Origin: Rhyacophila brunnea | Lineage: Eukaryota > Arthropoda > Insecta > Trichoptera > Rhyacophilidae | NCBI GenBank assembly: GCA_022495005.1 | Contig: JAGYXB010000825.1 | Location: 3,348,001-3,412,000, forward strand | Reading direction: 5' to 3' | DNA length: 64,000 bases | Shown: positions 22,406 through 35,045 of the stretch, in pieces | Position numbering within the stretch: position 1 is the first letter of the stretch | Layout: each line of letters opens with the position of its first letter | Translations under genes and position numbers: made by a program | Notes under the pieces: model-generated | Seen by the model: only the letters and a program-made list of their open reading frames with translations | What the model was told of the DNA's origin: nothing | The model's database searches: none

Positions 22406-24610
22406 CTATGAAATAATATGTTGACATTATTATGAAATTATATTAAATCGTAATGTTAAGAAATTGCAGATCCGCCATCACAACATTACGAAATCATAAT
22501 ATTACATATAGGTACTGGCTAATTGTACGTGAAAAATGAACATTTAATAAATTATAATATAATGATTGAGATCTGGGTAACAGGAATCCGATGACAGCCA
22601 CATAACCATAACCTTTACCTCCGTGAAGCCTCATATTAGTTTCGCTAAAGAGGGAAATCGTTAATATATATTTTTCCTGTTTTTCTTTTAAGTTTTCCAA
22701 CGTTGTAATTATATTTTTATTATTCCTAACCTTTTAAATTTGTACCGTTCTTTTCCTTAGGAGAGCTCTTCATTATAATGACGATTTTTTACTTGAGAAC
22801 AATTATTGTTTTTCTTAGTACCATGGAATCACTCTCGCAAGCTTTTCAGTCAGGTAATTGGAACGCCATTTTACGAACTGCGTCTTTCTTGTATCTTTCT
22901 CAGTAATATAGTATGTATGACCTCGTATTTCCTCCTGCGCCTTACAGGCCCAAAGTACGCTAGCTCTCACCTCTTGATGGATGGGAGTACTTCTTTATGC
23001 GTTTAACGACGTCTTTGTTTTGGACTCTAACAACGCTGCGTATTTTTAGCATTATTCGATAGTACCATATTTTGAATGCCTTTATTCTTTCATACAAAAA
23101 TCTAAGATTCAATTCTCAAATAGAAAAAAAACATTGATTTTGAAATTATATTAATGTTTGTATTTAATTTTATAAAAAACATGTCAAAATAATCTGTTCG
23201 AAACCTTAACCATTCATTTTTAAAGAGAAAAACATAATGGATATCATCTAACAATCCTTGTAATGTTCATAATATATTTAATATTCATCATAATACTTGA
23301 TCACACAATAAAACAATAATTATTATATGATAAAGCCCTCTCCAACCTGGTTCTAATTTTCTCAGGCATGTGATTAATATTGTCATATACCTCCGTATGA
23401 TTATCTAGTCAATCCAACAACCACTAGTTGTAGTTACCTTTTGGATGCATATCTCTTAGGTATCACTAGTTGACTAGATATTTTCATGAATTGTTTTGTT
23501 TAATACTACAACATGCAATGACAATAATGTAAAAGTAGCAGCAGTCGATCAACCATATAACTAAACATCCAGGTTTGATCCCTAGTGTTATATTACTGGA
23601 AATTAAACCCAGAACTGAGAGACAGTGAGAATCTAGTAGTTCATATTATATTGCACTACAAGAAACTCTTATTTTGGCTAAGTTCTCCCAATTTTCAATA
23701 TTTTTTAGCAAACTCTATTATACCGCTTTCTTTTTATTCTTTACTGTTTAAACTATTACATGTTTAATTGTCCTTACATATTATTACGACTAGTATCTAT
23801 CATTAAATTTCAAGCTACATTTTTCTAGTCTACATTCAATTTATAGACCTTTCTTTGACTGATGGACCTATGTTTTGCATATCCCTTTTCGTTTAGTATA
23901 CTTTAATCTGTACGGAAAATGACACTCTGTGTCGACGACAATGTGTTGTTATAGTTTAAGTTTATGTATCTTGGCATAACATTATATTATAAACGACATA
24001 ATATGCAATTAATAAAATGACGCCAAGCTATTTATAAAGCTCTTACATTACTGAGGCCACTTAGTGAGTACCTAAAATACTTTTTATTTGAATTAAAACA
24101 GTTTTAGCGACCATACTTCAATGTACAAAATTTTCAACTTTTTACACTTGCCTTTCACTAATTATTTAATACTCTCCATTACCTAGGTATTTTTTCATTC
24201 AGGAATAGTAATGTATTTTCACTATAATTTAATATTATGTATATAAACGAACTATGAGTAAATATTAATTATAATCTACCATATTATACTAATTTTCAAA
24301 AATATATATTTGCGGTGGATACTAGGTTTGTGGTGGTACAACTTTAGATTTAACGAAGAGATAATACAGATAAAACAGCCTCCCACTTTTCTTGTATTCA
24401 CAAAATTGGATTTTGTTGGTATTGACAAAATACATCTAATTACACAGTTCAAATGCGACATTTAGTTTGAAAAATAGCGCAGGTATAATATTAATATGTC
24501 GCATTTAGTCATTCATTTTGGCAAGCTGCGTGACGTCACTGTCTTGACATTGTATTGCATATGCGCACGAAAGAAAGATGCAACATTGCGCCAAGTTTTG
24601 ACTTATCATT
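22406..24610. other. No gene seen
   Basis: AT-rich, short chance ORFs only. No listed repeat family recognised. Confidence 0.35.
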
Positions 24611-24619
24611 ATATCCCAG

Positions 24620-25110
24620 TCGAGACGATTTTCGATGTGCGACAGGGTTGAGTCTAACGGATTTCGTTATCCTACTAGGCCACTAAATAGAGTGTAATAT
24701 ATGGATATATATACTAGAAAGGGAGCGATGGACTCTCAGGACTCGATGTAGACAACATAATCACGAAATTGACCTCCAAAAGCCTCACGAAGCACTAAGC
24801 AATAGAACAACACAAGAACACTACACAAAATATTTAATCCTGGCCATAAAGAAAATTAAAGATATAAATGGAGGCACCTAATTAGCCCCCATCAATGCAA
24901 CTATCCCATCCAACCACCTTGTACAAAAAATCAAGGGTGCGGTTATTATAAAAAAAAAATATATGGATATAAGGATCACCACACGTGGAGCTACACGAGC
25001 TGGTATACTCGGGAAAACTTAAGAAGACTTGTGGGTGACAGGGAATTTTACAAACACCGTGTGGTGAAAGAAAAGAAGAAATATTACAAACAATGACGGT
25101 TGTATATTTA
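24620..25110 (+). pseudogene. Possible decayed LINE (RT VRQG motif)
   Basis: ETIFDVRQG at about 24642 on + resembles the F.V.QG RT block of RTE-like LINEs. Some 330 bp later a frame reads WSYTSWYTRENLRRLVGDRE, like a LINE tail. Several stops and frame changes lie between. The subfamily cannot be told. Confidence 0.3.
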
Positions 25111-25139
25111 GCAGATGTAAATGTGTATATTTCCGCAAT

Positions 25140-26410
25140 AAAAATGCTGAAAAATAAAACGAAGAACAATGAAAGAATTAAGATTAGTTTAATTTAACTA
25201 TTTAAATTAACTTTGACATATGACATTTGTTCAAATCTGTACTGCACCCAAAATGTGTATTTTTTCTACAGAACCTTCATGTTATTATATTATCTTCAAG
25301 CGGATATGAAAACAGGGAGAGAGATTTCCACAACATATTGTAGAATGTAGACGCATCTCGATGACATGTATATTGTCCACAGTTTGCGGGACCCTCGTTA
25401 CGTTGTGCGTCAGTTTCACTTTACCTACGAAAGTTTCTAGTTTCACTTTCAAGGGTTGGCTAGACCCTTTTGGACCCATCGACGTAAAGTGAATCCCGTA
25501 CAAGTAGTTAAATAGGTTTCTTTACAATCATCTTGTAATCAATATAATATATAAAGCTCTCTTGCATATCAAGTTGAGTAATAATTATAAAGATGCTACT
25601 CATAGCATCGATGTGTTGGCGCACAGATGTATATTTGTCATCAAAAATCATTTTTTAAAGATAAGAATTGATTGAAAATATTGGGATAGATACCTACATG
25701 CATATATTTGGAATTCATATTTATTTAGGTATATGCGACGCATCCTTCATTATAAATGCAAATTTATATAGTTTCAGATAAAAATGAGTATGCAATAAAA
25801 AAAATACAATTATGTAAAATAAAAATAATTTGGACTATACATAAAGGGTCATATACATTATTTCTGTCTGATATTTAAAATTATTTAGCAAAATCGTGAA
25901 GCTATGTTAAGTTGGTAAGCTCAACAAATATAAACAACGCTCTGTTGTTATTCCAATTTCATTATTAACGCAATATGGTGGCCATTTTTATGTTCATTGT
26001 GATTACTGACTCAAGTGTTATAAATGATTGTACACACATTTTATTAGACTTTTCAACTAAAGAATAATGCTGAAATGTAGTTGATATTATTAGCGGTTTG
26101 TGTACTCATTGTGTAGGATTGTATTTTTATACGCTCTACAAATTGGCAAATAAATGTCTTAGCAGTAATGCGAGGTTCTCTGCAAACGAAACTGCAATAA
26201 AGTCACTTGTAGCTTATTTCATATCTAGATCAACAGTCTTTTATTTTGTTTCAATTTTATACATTTATGCTACAGCTCTGTAGAAGGAGGTTTTCAACAT
26301 CTTTTGTAATATATATTATATAATATATTAACAAGTGAGTCGCATAATAATGCATGGAAAGATGCATGTTTGGCATGACGCGAAAAAACCACAAAAGAAA
26401 CCAATGTATA
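25140..26410. other. No gene seen
   Basis: A minus ORF at 25285-25503 (72 codons, KGSSQPLKVKLETFVGK) lies in a GC-richer patch and may be a transposon remnant. It is not recognised. Rest AT-rich. Confidence 0.3.
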
Positions 26411-26424
26411 AGAAGGCCACCCAC

Positions 26425-26640
26425 GATACCCCACGATGGCCGCGTAGCTTAAGCTTCAGCCTATTGCGTCCTGGGTCCCAGGCTTGAATCTTGGATCTGG
26501 CAAGTAAGTATGGACCTAATAGCTTGAGCAAGTGGCTGACATCCATTTCTCGTAAAAAATAAAATCTGTTTATACAATCCTCTATTCTGTGGAAGCCCAT
26601 ATTATGTTCTTATTAGGATTGGACATGGTCGGGAAAAAAG
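26425..26640 (+). repeat. SINE-C copy (tRNA-derived)
   Basis: Head CGATGGCCGCGTAGCTTAAG with B-box-like CAGGCTTGAATCTTG, then a long tail (GTGGCTGACATCCATTTCTC, ...TTCTGTGGAAGCCCATAT, GGATTGGACATGGTCGG). The reverse complement of this tail occurs at 58403-58620 and 54865-55040. Confidence 0.65.
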
Positions 26641-26843
26641 GCAGACAAGAATACGTGGTGAGCTAGAGAGTAGCTAAGCAGATGACATAACAACGAGCAG
26701 AACATGTCGCTGTACGAGTGGACAACCGTTCGATAAATCCTATCATATTATAGTATCCGAAAGATTCTAAAGTGTAAAAGAACTCATAAATTGTGGTATA
26801 AGTATATGGAGTATTCATCCAGCAGTGGATCGAATCCATTTAT

Positions 26844-27305
26844 TACAACGTTTTTCTTAGCTCGTATTCTTATTATTTGTCCGGTACAAATCTTGCAATC
26901 GATTGTTAACTAACTTCCCGACTAGCTAGACATTTGAAACTTTTAGAATACATCAGAACACGATGCCAATGCATTTTTTTAATACTTTTAGCCATCTTTA
27001 AGTAGAATTGAATTCATTTTCTGTTAATTCTGTTTTATATGGAAAGTTATTTCGGAAGAAATCCGTAATCCAATCCACTATTATTGGTTGCTAGGGATCT
27101 GGGGTCCTAGCAACTAAATTATTAATATATACGTGCGTTACTATGGAAATCAATATGACATATCAAAATGACATTTCAGTATTATTTCTATCAAGTACAA
27201 ATATTTTTGATCGTTTAAGCTAGTCAAGTCAAATCAAGTTTATATGATTCAACAGAAAATTTAAAAAACGTTGTAGGTATATAAAAAAGTTCTTTTTATC
27301 TTGTA
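26844..27305 (+). mobile_element. MITE family C, copy 4
   Basis: Full-length: TACAACGTTTTTCTTAGCTC ... TTTTATCTTGTA. Carries the same internal ATCCGTAATCCAATCCAC block as copy 3. Non-coding, 462 bp. Confidence 0.7.
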
Positions 27306-28077
27306 ATTATTTATTTTAGATTGTGTAATAATAAAAAAACAATCATAATATAATATCATTCTTATGCGTATAGTTATGATGATTTTGTTTTATCTATTAG
27401 AGACTTAACTTGTGAACCGCATTGAGGGTTAATTTAAATTTAAAAGCCCGACTAAATTCAATCCAATAATATGGCAGTCTCGTGGACATACCGTTTTTGG
27501 TACAGATTTTTATTCCAAACAGAATAATAATGGCTATGCGTACGTTATTTGAATTTGGCACTGCGTGAACAAACACAAAGAACCGTAACTTAAAAATTCA
27601 AATGAAACATGAACCCAAAAAGAAGGAATGATACCTGCCCCGTGAATTATTTACTAACCGGTGCGAGGCGGATACTTCACCACTGCCCACGTCAACTCTT
27701 TTATTCTAAATTTGATTTTGGACCACATACATATTACAATATGACACTAGATCAGGGTTGGTGAATCTTTTTCTAAAAGTGCGTTCAATTTTAACCCTTT
27801 TCATTTAGATTTAAAAAATTAAAAAAAGACCCTACTCGTTCTTGTATAATATTATGAAAAATTCGTTCTCTTTAGAACATGTTCATTACCTTCGTTAAGT
27901 AATTCAAGCACTGCATTAAATGTATTGTGATTAATAAATACTTTTTTTCCATAATATTATAAGTATATCTACTGATTTTATTTTATTTAACTTTTTTCGG
28001 TTATTAATTCTAATTTAATGATAGCTTGCATTTTATTATTATGTATAATTTACCTGAGTGTAATATTTTATAATTAG

Positions 28078-28274
28078 GCGGCTCTCATGGTGCAGTGCGT
28101 AAAGCGCTGGCTTTCCATCCGAGAGCTCTGGGTTCGATTCCTGGTCAAGTCACAATAATATATTTAAGCATGTGATTTTCTCAAAGTCTGGTTGTTTGTG
28201 ATTGTTCAAAATTACTAACAACCACTTTGTACGAAAAGGCAAGGACATGGTTAGTAATAGAAGAAGAAGAAAAA
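28078..28274 (+). repeat. SINE-A copy, best preserved
   Basis: tRNA-like head 28078-28152 (A-box-like TGGTGCAGTGCGTAAAGCG, B-box GGTTCGATTCCTGG), then tail GTGATTTTCTCAAAGTCTGG, ...CAAAATTACTAACAACCAC, ending in an AAGAAGAAGAAAA run as expected of a retroposed RNA. Its two sister copies at 1-187 and 31041-31234 are inverted. Confidence 0.75.
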
Positions 28275-29740
28275 TAATATTATTGTGCTGTGTGTTCTGT
28301 CTATTTTATTAGTATAGATTTTTCTTTTAAACTATTGTATACACTGTTTATAAAATATAAATAAATAAATACACGTAATATGTAATATGTAAATAAATAT
28401 ATTAATTGAATGGAAAGATCTTAAGAAAATAGTCGCTCGACTAGCAAATGGCTTACTGTCTCTATTTACAATTAAATATTTTCTAAATTTATATTTTTAT
28501 AATAATAGGTACACAATTTTAACAATTGAGTGAGATATTTGATGTTTTCTGATGCCAATTTATATTTTCGCAGTACAAATTAAAGACTTTTCAAAGATCA
28601 GTGAAGACGTGGCTTACCACTACCACAGCAATGTTTCATGGACGAAAATAATTGTTCGCCATTATAATCATGTATATCAAAAGATAATTTTATAAATTTT
28701 CAGTTGTATAAATAATCGTTGAATAGTTAGTACCATTTCTAAATTATTCAAAAAATGTAAGTGGCTATAAACATACCGCATAAACGTGAAATTCGATAGT
28801 TTTGACAGAAAATATAATGACGCTAAGCGAGAGAAAACGATGCAATATGCTTCGTGTAAGAGCAGTCGGAGATAGTATCGGCAACCATAATAAATTTATT
28901 CGCAAAACTGTTCCACTATAATTGTATAAAAATAATCATAGGTTAGTAACATTTCCATGGTAGGTATTAGAAAAAAAAATTAGCTACAATTAATTTTAAT
29001 CATATTTAAAATATACGCAATTTCATCACACAGACGAGAGAAATATGATGAAGCCATAATTTTACTATCAAATTTAATCTTGTTTGATTATCAATTCGAA
29101 TTGCGGTAATAATTGAAAAAAACAAATCCGCATAAACTTTATATTAAATTAATCGTATAATTTCCCATTGACCTCAATACATTTTTAAAGAATGCGTGAT
29201 ATACCAGTAGCCAAATTTTTACTGGAAAATCGACAGTGTTGCCAAATATTCGGCCAAAAGAATTTTTCGTAAAATCATTGACCAACCAAATAACAAAAAA
29301 AACACACACAAATAATTTCAGAATGAAAAACAGGATGCGATTCTTAGTAAGATATAGTAATATAGTGATTGTTCATTCGAATTCTTTGGATGTGATCCAA
29401 ACCGACAATGAGAGCATTAAAATATAATTCTTGTAACAAGATGAATTTGCTGAAATGATTGTATTATTTTTAGTTGTATTAACTTAGCGTTTCTGTGGTA
29501 ATTCTAATAATAATAGACCATTCACTTAATTTAGCATTGGTTTGATATCAAGCAGTGGCAAATACTCATTATTTAAAAATTCACGTACCGTGTAAAGGTC
29601 GAACATCTAGAACAGGGGTTGGTAAACTTGTTTCGGTTCAAATGTCCAAGACTCTGCTAACCAAGAGGAAAACTTTAGTAATATTTGGGAGACTAAGACA
29701 CCTAATTGCGATTTCCGATGGTAATGTTAATTTTATTAAC
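28275..29740. other. No gene seen
   Basis: AT-rich. 28760-28880 shares TAGTTTTGACAGAAAATATA and neighbouring words with 7785-7900, a possible undescribed low-copy repeat. Confidence 0.35.
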
Positions 29741-29744
29741 CATT

Positions 29745-30160
29745 TTTTTATTCAACGAATAAGAATTCACAAGATTTGAGAATTTAACATTCTATATATT
29801 GAACCAGGCAACTCAGAAATAATGGGAACTGAAATACCTAACGGGTAAGGAGAAGCAGGTAACCGATCTCGAGTAAGGAAAAATACGGGATAAATTTAAA
29901 CACGTGTCAAGAATGCGTCATAAGTCGAATACTGACAACTGCTCTCGGTTTACGCATTGACGCTCATTTAGTATTGGTATGTTACACTCACTATTGCACG
30001 TCTATAATGCGTGGGTAATTTTCGTTGGACACTCACACATTCCAAACCCTGCGTCAACATTTACTGTATTGGTGTATAAATAGCCCATCTGAATTCTATT
30101 TATCATCTATTCTGTGTATTGAACATACATCTGAGGTGTTTTCAAGTTATGCAGGTACTA
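29745..30160. repeat. SINE-B tails in inverted orientation bracketing unique DNA
   Basis: 29745-29805 carries the tail on the minus strand (ATTCAACGAATAAGAATTC...CATTCTATATATTGAAC). 30113-30160 carries it on + (ATTGAACATACATCTGAGGT). The ~300 bp between has no tRNA-like part and is less AT-rich. Confidence 0.45.
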
Positions 30161-30254
30161 ATAATTATTGATTATTTTTGAATAAACTAACGTCATATTC
30201 GCAGTAAATGAAGATTTTAGATTGTTTATACATCTCGTCCAAATAAATTGACGT

Positions 30255-30425
30255 TTTGAATAATACTTAATTTGAAAACACTTCAGATATATTTTTTTTC
30301 AAAAAAATATGACGCCCGACAGGATTTGAACCTGTAACCACTGGATTCGCGCCAACGTACTTTACCACTTGAGCTACGGGCATTCTAACTAATTACGACG
30401 AAGTTCCCATGAAATACATATCAAA
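30255..30425 (-). repeat. SINE-B copy with best tRNA-like region
   Basis: On the minus strand 30311-30384 folds as a tRNA: acceptor GCCCGTA/TCGGGCG, D-arm AGCTCAAGTGGTAAAG, an anticodon arm with loop CGCGAAT, and T-arm CAGGTTCAAATCCTG. The residue before the anticodon is G where real tRNAs have U33, and family-specific leader and tail flank it. I therefore call it a tRNA-derived repeat rather than a working tRNA gene. Confidence 0.65.
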
Positions 30426-31040
30426 TATCGTTATGTCTTGTTATGGTATTTACCGGTGTATTAAGTGATTGAAAATTTAATTGAAATCCAAAGTTTTTTG
30501 TTAAGTTTAACCGTACATGATATTTTTTAGAATTTATTTTATTATACAGTTTGGTATATTATTTTTCTTCGTATATTTAAATACTTACCTTCAAATAATA
30601 TTTCTGTAAAGCCTCAAAAGAACACATCAGAAAATTCGTTTAATATTATTTATTTGATGTCATTTGAAGGGTAGGTTGGTGGGACGATATATTTAAAAAA
30701 CATGAATAAACAAAATAAATATATATAAGATTAAAAATAGTTTTATAAGATTTTTTGTTACACCAGTGGATTTCAAAGATTTCTTTACACATTTAACTAA
30801 ACATACATTTAACTGTGTCTTTAGAATAATTATAAATATATTTTCACGCGCCCTGAAAATATGCATATTGAAAATTTTCCTGTTAATCTGTAACCAAATT
30901 CAAAGGCGTTTATTTTTAGTTTTCCGACCTGCCAATTGAAAGTGTCATTATCGAATTAGGTAAGATATTTTTTTCTAGTGGCAATCTATGCTATGCGGGT
31001 ATTCATTGTCTGTATTTTATAATGTCAACGAACATAACTG
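30426..31040. other. No gene seen
   Basis: AT-rich, no recognised repeat or ORF. Confidence 0.35.
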
Positions 31041-31234
31041 TTTTTTTTTTTTTTTTTAGAATTATTATTAACCATGTCCTTGCTTTTTTGTACAAGGTGG
31101 TTGTTAGTAATTTTGAACAGTCACAAACACCCAGGCTTTGAGAAAAACACATAAATGTTTTTGTCATGACCGGGAATCGAACCCAGGAACTCTCGGGTGG
31201 AAAGCGAGCGCCTTACCAACTGCACCACGAGAGC
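31041..31234 (-). repeat. SINE-A copy, nearly identical to 1-187
   Basis: Head and tail match the copy at the window start almost base for base (CATGACCGGGAATCGAACCC, ...TCGGGTGGAAAGCGAGCG), with a 17-T run as its 3' poly-A. The similarity suggests recent family activity. Confidence 0.75.
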
Positions 31235-31426
31235 GATTAGAGCGATTCAGAAAGGAACTATGAACATTCTGAAAAAAATATATCTAAATGACTGCCGTCT
31301 AAAATAAAGAATAAAAATTTACATAAGGGAAGAGAGTTTACTGTTTATTACCGGTTGAAAAAATATTCACTGAACTCTGACGTATACGAATCTACGATTC
31401 AATAAAAATATCTGAATTTTCAATCT

Positions 31427-31450
31427 TCCATCATCATCATCATCATCATC
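31427..31450. repeat. (ATC)n microsatellite
   Basis: About eight CAT/ATC units directly before the LINE remnant. Such trinucleotide tracts often seed at LINE 3' ends, and this one is on the 3' side of the minus-strand fragment. Confidence 0.7.
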
Positions 31451-31454
31451 TTCC

Positions 31455-31590
31455 CTTCCATTTTTGTCGGTCCCCAGCTCTTCGCTGCCATGTACATCCA
31501 CAGAACTTTATGAGTTTGGATTTCTCTTACATTAAGAGTCCACGTTTCACATGAATATGTGAACGTTGGTAGCACGGAAGGTCTCTTTTG
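31455..31590 (-). pseudogene. RTE-like LINE RT fragment
   Basis: The minus strand reads VLPTFTYSCETWTLNVREIQ, the (Y)GSETWTL block of endonuclease-RT LINEs, then ...QRRAGDRQKWK in another frame, the usual C-terminal DR..W. An internal deletion joins blocks normally ~80 residues apart. Confidence 0.5.
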
Positions 31591-32372
31591 AAGATACTAT
31601 TCATGCGTCCAAATGCAGTCTATGCCAATTTGGTTCTAAGAAAAATCTCGTCATATATTTTGAATACCACTGTCATTTCTTACATTTAATCTGTCGCAAT
31701 AATATACAAAAAAATATTATCTACAACGTATATTATAACATGAAGGTTATAAATATTTACTGGGAAAAAATGCAAGAATTTTCCAGTTTAATTATTTTTT
31801 TTTATTTAATATTGTCTGATAGGCGATCCTTTGAGCTCTCAAGGGATCAAAATAATATTATTTTGTAGTTTTTTTAGTGTTATATATTATTTTATTTGAA
31901 CACAAAGTTATTATTAATTCTTTTACCATAGCCTTAATTTCTTATATGATGTTTTATTTAATCTTTGGTGAATAATCTAAATTTTACTTAACGTAGATAC
32001 CGTTTAATTAAAAGTTTTAAATTAAATTTCAGAACTAAATTCAAACCCTATTATTCACGTTGGTCTTGAGGCAAATGGTAATATTAAATTGTTTTGATTC
32101 AATTATTTTTTATTTAAGCCTGAATATACATACCTACACTAGATTTATTAATATACCATTATTTATTTTAGAGTATTTATTTACTGATAGATAAATACAA
32201 GTACATGTAGGGAGTTAACCGTGCAATGTATACGCGCGGTGAAGTCTGCTCAGTCCCAGGCATTCTGATAGTAAGTTCCATCTTCCGAGGTGTGCTGATT
32301 GATAGTGATTACTATAATCCTATTAACCGCTATTTATTGAAATGAATATTCGATAAATTTCAGCAAGCTATT

Positions 32373-32516
32373 ATGGATGTAGGTCACAATTGGGTAATAT
32401 ACTGTCGCCTTGCTGCAACCTCGCAGCGTTTTGCTGACACGGATTATCCACACCGACGTATGTCACACTTGCATAATGTGCTGACTTTTGATGAATTAGT
32501 GATATGCGAAAATTGA
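32373..32516 (+). pseudogene. Short ORF, possible HTH (DUF4817-like) transposon remnant
   Basis: 47 codons from ATG to TGA. AATSQRFADTDYPHRRMSHL resembles the A..Y...YP.RR.PH pattern of the helix-turn-helix domain common in insect transposon-associated proteins. It lies in a stretch less AT-rich than its flanks. The match is from memory of the pattern and is weak. Confidence 0.25.
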
Positions 32517-33196
32517 TAATTCATTGATTATCGTATTGTTATAACCACGGAGCATTTGTTGACACGGCTTGGGGTTGTTGACCTCCACAAATCTAATGAG
32601 TAATATTTTTTATATAGTACCTACCTACATTTAAATCAATAGTATCTAGATATTTTTCTATATGCACACATCTAACTCATGTATGTACCATGAGTAATTC
32701 CTAGATAATTCACATTAACTAACAAAAAAAAATAAAATGAATCCTCTCTCGCCATTTTGCCTACGCCTCGAATTTTACCTTTTATTTTCTAATTTATTAA
32801 CCTTTGTCTGGGAGCAGACCTCTTTAATAATTTACTTCAAATAAATAGAACAGAAAAAAACGTCTGAAAATAAAAAAAATGTCTTCGAATAATAAATCTC
32901 TTACCTGTCCTCTTCTTTTTTAAACGTTCGCCTATTTACCAAAAAAATAGAAAAATAATTAAATTTTTACAGTTGTGACTCAACATCTTCTACCGGAGAT
33001 GGAATAATCGGCTTAAACAGTGGCGTATTTAGGAATTAATAAACCCCTCTCCAAAAATACTACATACAATGCTGTAAGCTGAAGTAAATTAATGATGATA
33101 ATAACAATATTACATTTTTTGGCAACGTAATTTTTATGCACACCTGTCCATAAATGAAAATATTTATTTATTACTATTATTATATTATATATTATA

Positions 33197-33552
33197 TTTA
33201 TAGGTATCCGGAAATTTGTACGTATGCAGTTCACCGTATCACACTTCACCGTGAAATGTTGTAACGAAATATATGGTCGTATAAAGACCGTCCAACCTCT
33301 TTGGGTCGTATGGTACCGAGATAAAATTTATGTCTAAATAAAACACAGTTCTTGTAGGTTTATAGGAAGCCAGCGGCAAACAAATTTTGAAAATAGCCAA
33401 TATATTGACTTATTAATTGTTAGGTTAGGTTAGGTTTTCATTCTTGAATTCATGAATTTTGCAAAAATCAGCCATGAAAATTGAATTATTATTAATCTAA
33501 TGAAATTTGAGATATCTTTCCGATAAGAAAACTCACGGCGAACGTACAATTA
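33197..33552. mobile_element. MITE family K, copy 1
   Basis: Ends CCGGAAATTTGTACGTATGC (left) and ...CTCACGGCGAACGTACAATT (right, partial complement). The interior contains GAAAATAGCCAATATATTG and a short TTAGGTT run that links it to the TTAGG-bearing family H. Other copies: 52866-53212, 58864-59057, 62950-63300. Confidence 0.6.
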
Positions 33553-33639
33553 TTTACATGTTACCATATTTATATGCTCATTCCATTAGGTTCTTACACT
33601 CGATCAATCATAATTTAAAAAAATATATATATATCCATT

Positions 33640-33900
33640 TTAGCGCTCGCGATAGGCGAGTGTCCACATATTATGATGTCATGGGTCTCGGATTTAAATC
33701 CTTGGTCTGGTGAACTGATATGTCGTATTTAATATTGTTTGGACTAGGAGGAGCTTTGCGAAGCGGTCAAGATTCACATCGGATTCTGGAGCCCATGAAA
33801 AAAATACCCAGTCACAAAACAGTACCAGCAAATCCACGGTATCATAGAGACGGGCGCTCTACCAATTCCGTTACTATGCACATAGAGGGATATATTAAAT
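33640..33900 (+). repeat. Possible tRNA-derived SINE of another family
   Basis: GCGCTCGCGATAGGCGAGTG at the start and GGATTTAAATCC about 45 bp on could be remnants of A- and B-boxes. The ~200 bp after is GC-richer than the flanks. No second copy in the window, so weak. Confidence 0.25.
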
Positions 33901-34127
33901 ATAATATTAATATTGTTTTAAAATTTCCATAGTTTCTTTTATTCATTTATTAAACGTTTCTTAAAAATGAAAGGTCTTGAAACGCTGTGATTTTCTGTGT
34001 AACTTAAAAGCAATTAAACATTCTGGTGATTTAAATACACAATATTGCCCTGCACATTTCTGAATGAATAATTCTTGCCAAATGATTAATGGTGAATAAC
34101 TCTTCTTGTTTTTTTTTCTCCTTTCAG

Positions 34128-34181
34128 TTGGCAGCTTTGCGACAGATATGTCAGACAGCGAGCCGGGGCCGACTGATGAAG
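34128..34181 (+). CDS. Small internal exon (54 nt) of the CUB-protein gene
   Basis: This is an inferred cassette exon of 18 codons, phase 1 at both ends. It follows a strong pyrimidine tract ending in TTTCAG (AG at 34126-34127). It ends at AAG|GCAAGT, which is the classic consensus of a GC-AG intron donor. Read in phase 1 it encodes GSFATDMSDSEPGPTDE, acidic and rich in Ser/Pro as in a flexible extracellular linker. Its final G plus the first two bases (GT) of the exon at 55366 makes a glycine codon, and the joined frame stays open for the whole of that exon. Read in phase 0, also open here, the join meets a stop within 14 codons of the next exon. Because it is symmetric it could be skipped without a frameshift, so alternative splicing is possible. 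GC donors are often associated with alternative exons. The call rests on splice signals and phase only, as I recognise no domain in the peptide. Confidence 0.6.
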
Positions 34182-34627
34182 GCAAGTAACCTGGCGAAAA
34201 AAAATCGCATAATTTTTATTTAATTTTATTTGTATCTTTTTTTGATTAATAATTACCTCTTAAGCAATTTTGATAAATGACAGCTGATGTAGATTTTTTG
34301 ATTCTCATTATAATAAATATTAAAAAAAAGATTACTGAATTACTTTGCTATGTCAAAGTGGTTATTTTGATATTGGATTTACTTGATATGAATCTATTTA
34401 TATATTTATGGTATATATATGATTAAATAATATTAAGGCTTTGAACCGGAACTGAACTGAAAACCGAAAAAGCCGATATTTTTGTCAGAACGAAAACGAG
34501 AACTGGAAAAATAAATAAAAGGTGAAAATATTGGTTATATATAGTGATTTTCCTTCGAATTGATGTACTCAGCACATCGAAATAAGAAAATTAGTATAAA
34601 TATTAAAATGTAGTTCTCTTTCCCCAG

Positions 34628-34785
34628 CATACTAACGCGAATCCAACAGATACAGGTTTAAGTCCCGACAGGTGTTATATTTTTTTCTACAAAATATTTT
34701 TTTCTAGTGTGTATATGCATGATATATTATGTAGATATATTCAGTATATAGAATGTTACATTCTCAAATCATGACGTGTCTTATT
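34628..34785 (+). repeat. SINE-B copy, 5' truncated
   Basis: Anticodon arm and T-arm (CGCGAATCCAACAGATACAG, GTTTAAGTCCCGACAGG) followed by the tail TTTTTTTCTAGTGTGTATATGC and GAATGTTACATTCTCAAATC (the latter a small hairpin). Confidence 0.6.
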
Positions 34786-35045
34786 CATTATTATTATTAT
34801 ATTATGTACTTATGTACCTAGTTATCTTTGTCAAAAGTATTTTTTTGGTTATAATAAGTACACATATTATTATAATGATACTTTTTGCCATTCTTTTCAT
34901 ATTTTCTTTACAAATCTGCTTATTGATTAAACCAACCTAACTAGTTTTATTATTATAATGTTTATTTTTCTTCCAAATATTAATTGAAGATATTCACAAC
35001 ATAAAATAATGTTTCTCTTAAATACAAATAACAAAAATAACAAAT

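Noticed and set aside
30311..30384. Functional tRNA gene on the minus strand
   Set aside because: It folds as a cloverleaf but lacks U33 before the anticodon, has no Pol III T-run terminator right after it, and sits in a multi-copy repeat with conserved leader and tail.
31427..31450. CRISPR-like or regulatory array
   Set aside because: Simple (ATC)n microsatellite without spacers.
33961..34185. 74-codon minus ORF over the micro-exon
   Set aside because: Antisense shadow of the + strand exon and its pyrimidine tract (poly-Lys/Arg stretch is the tract's complement).
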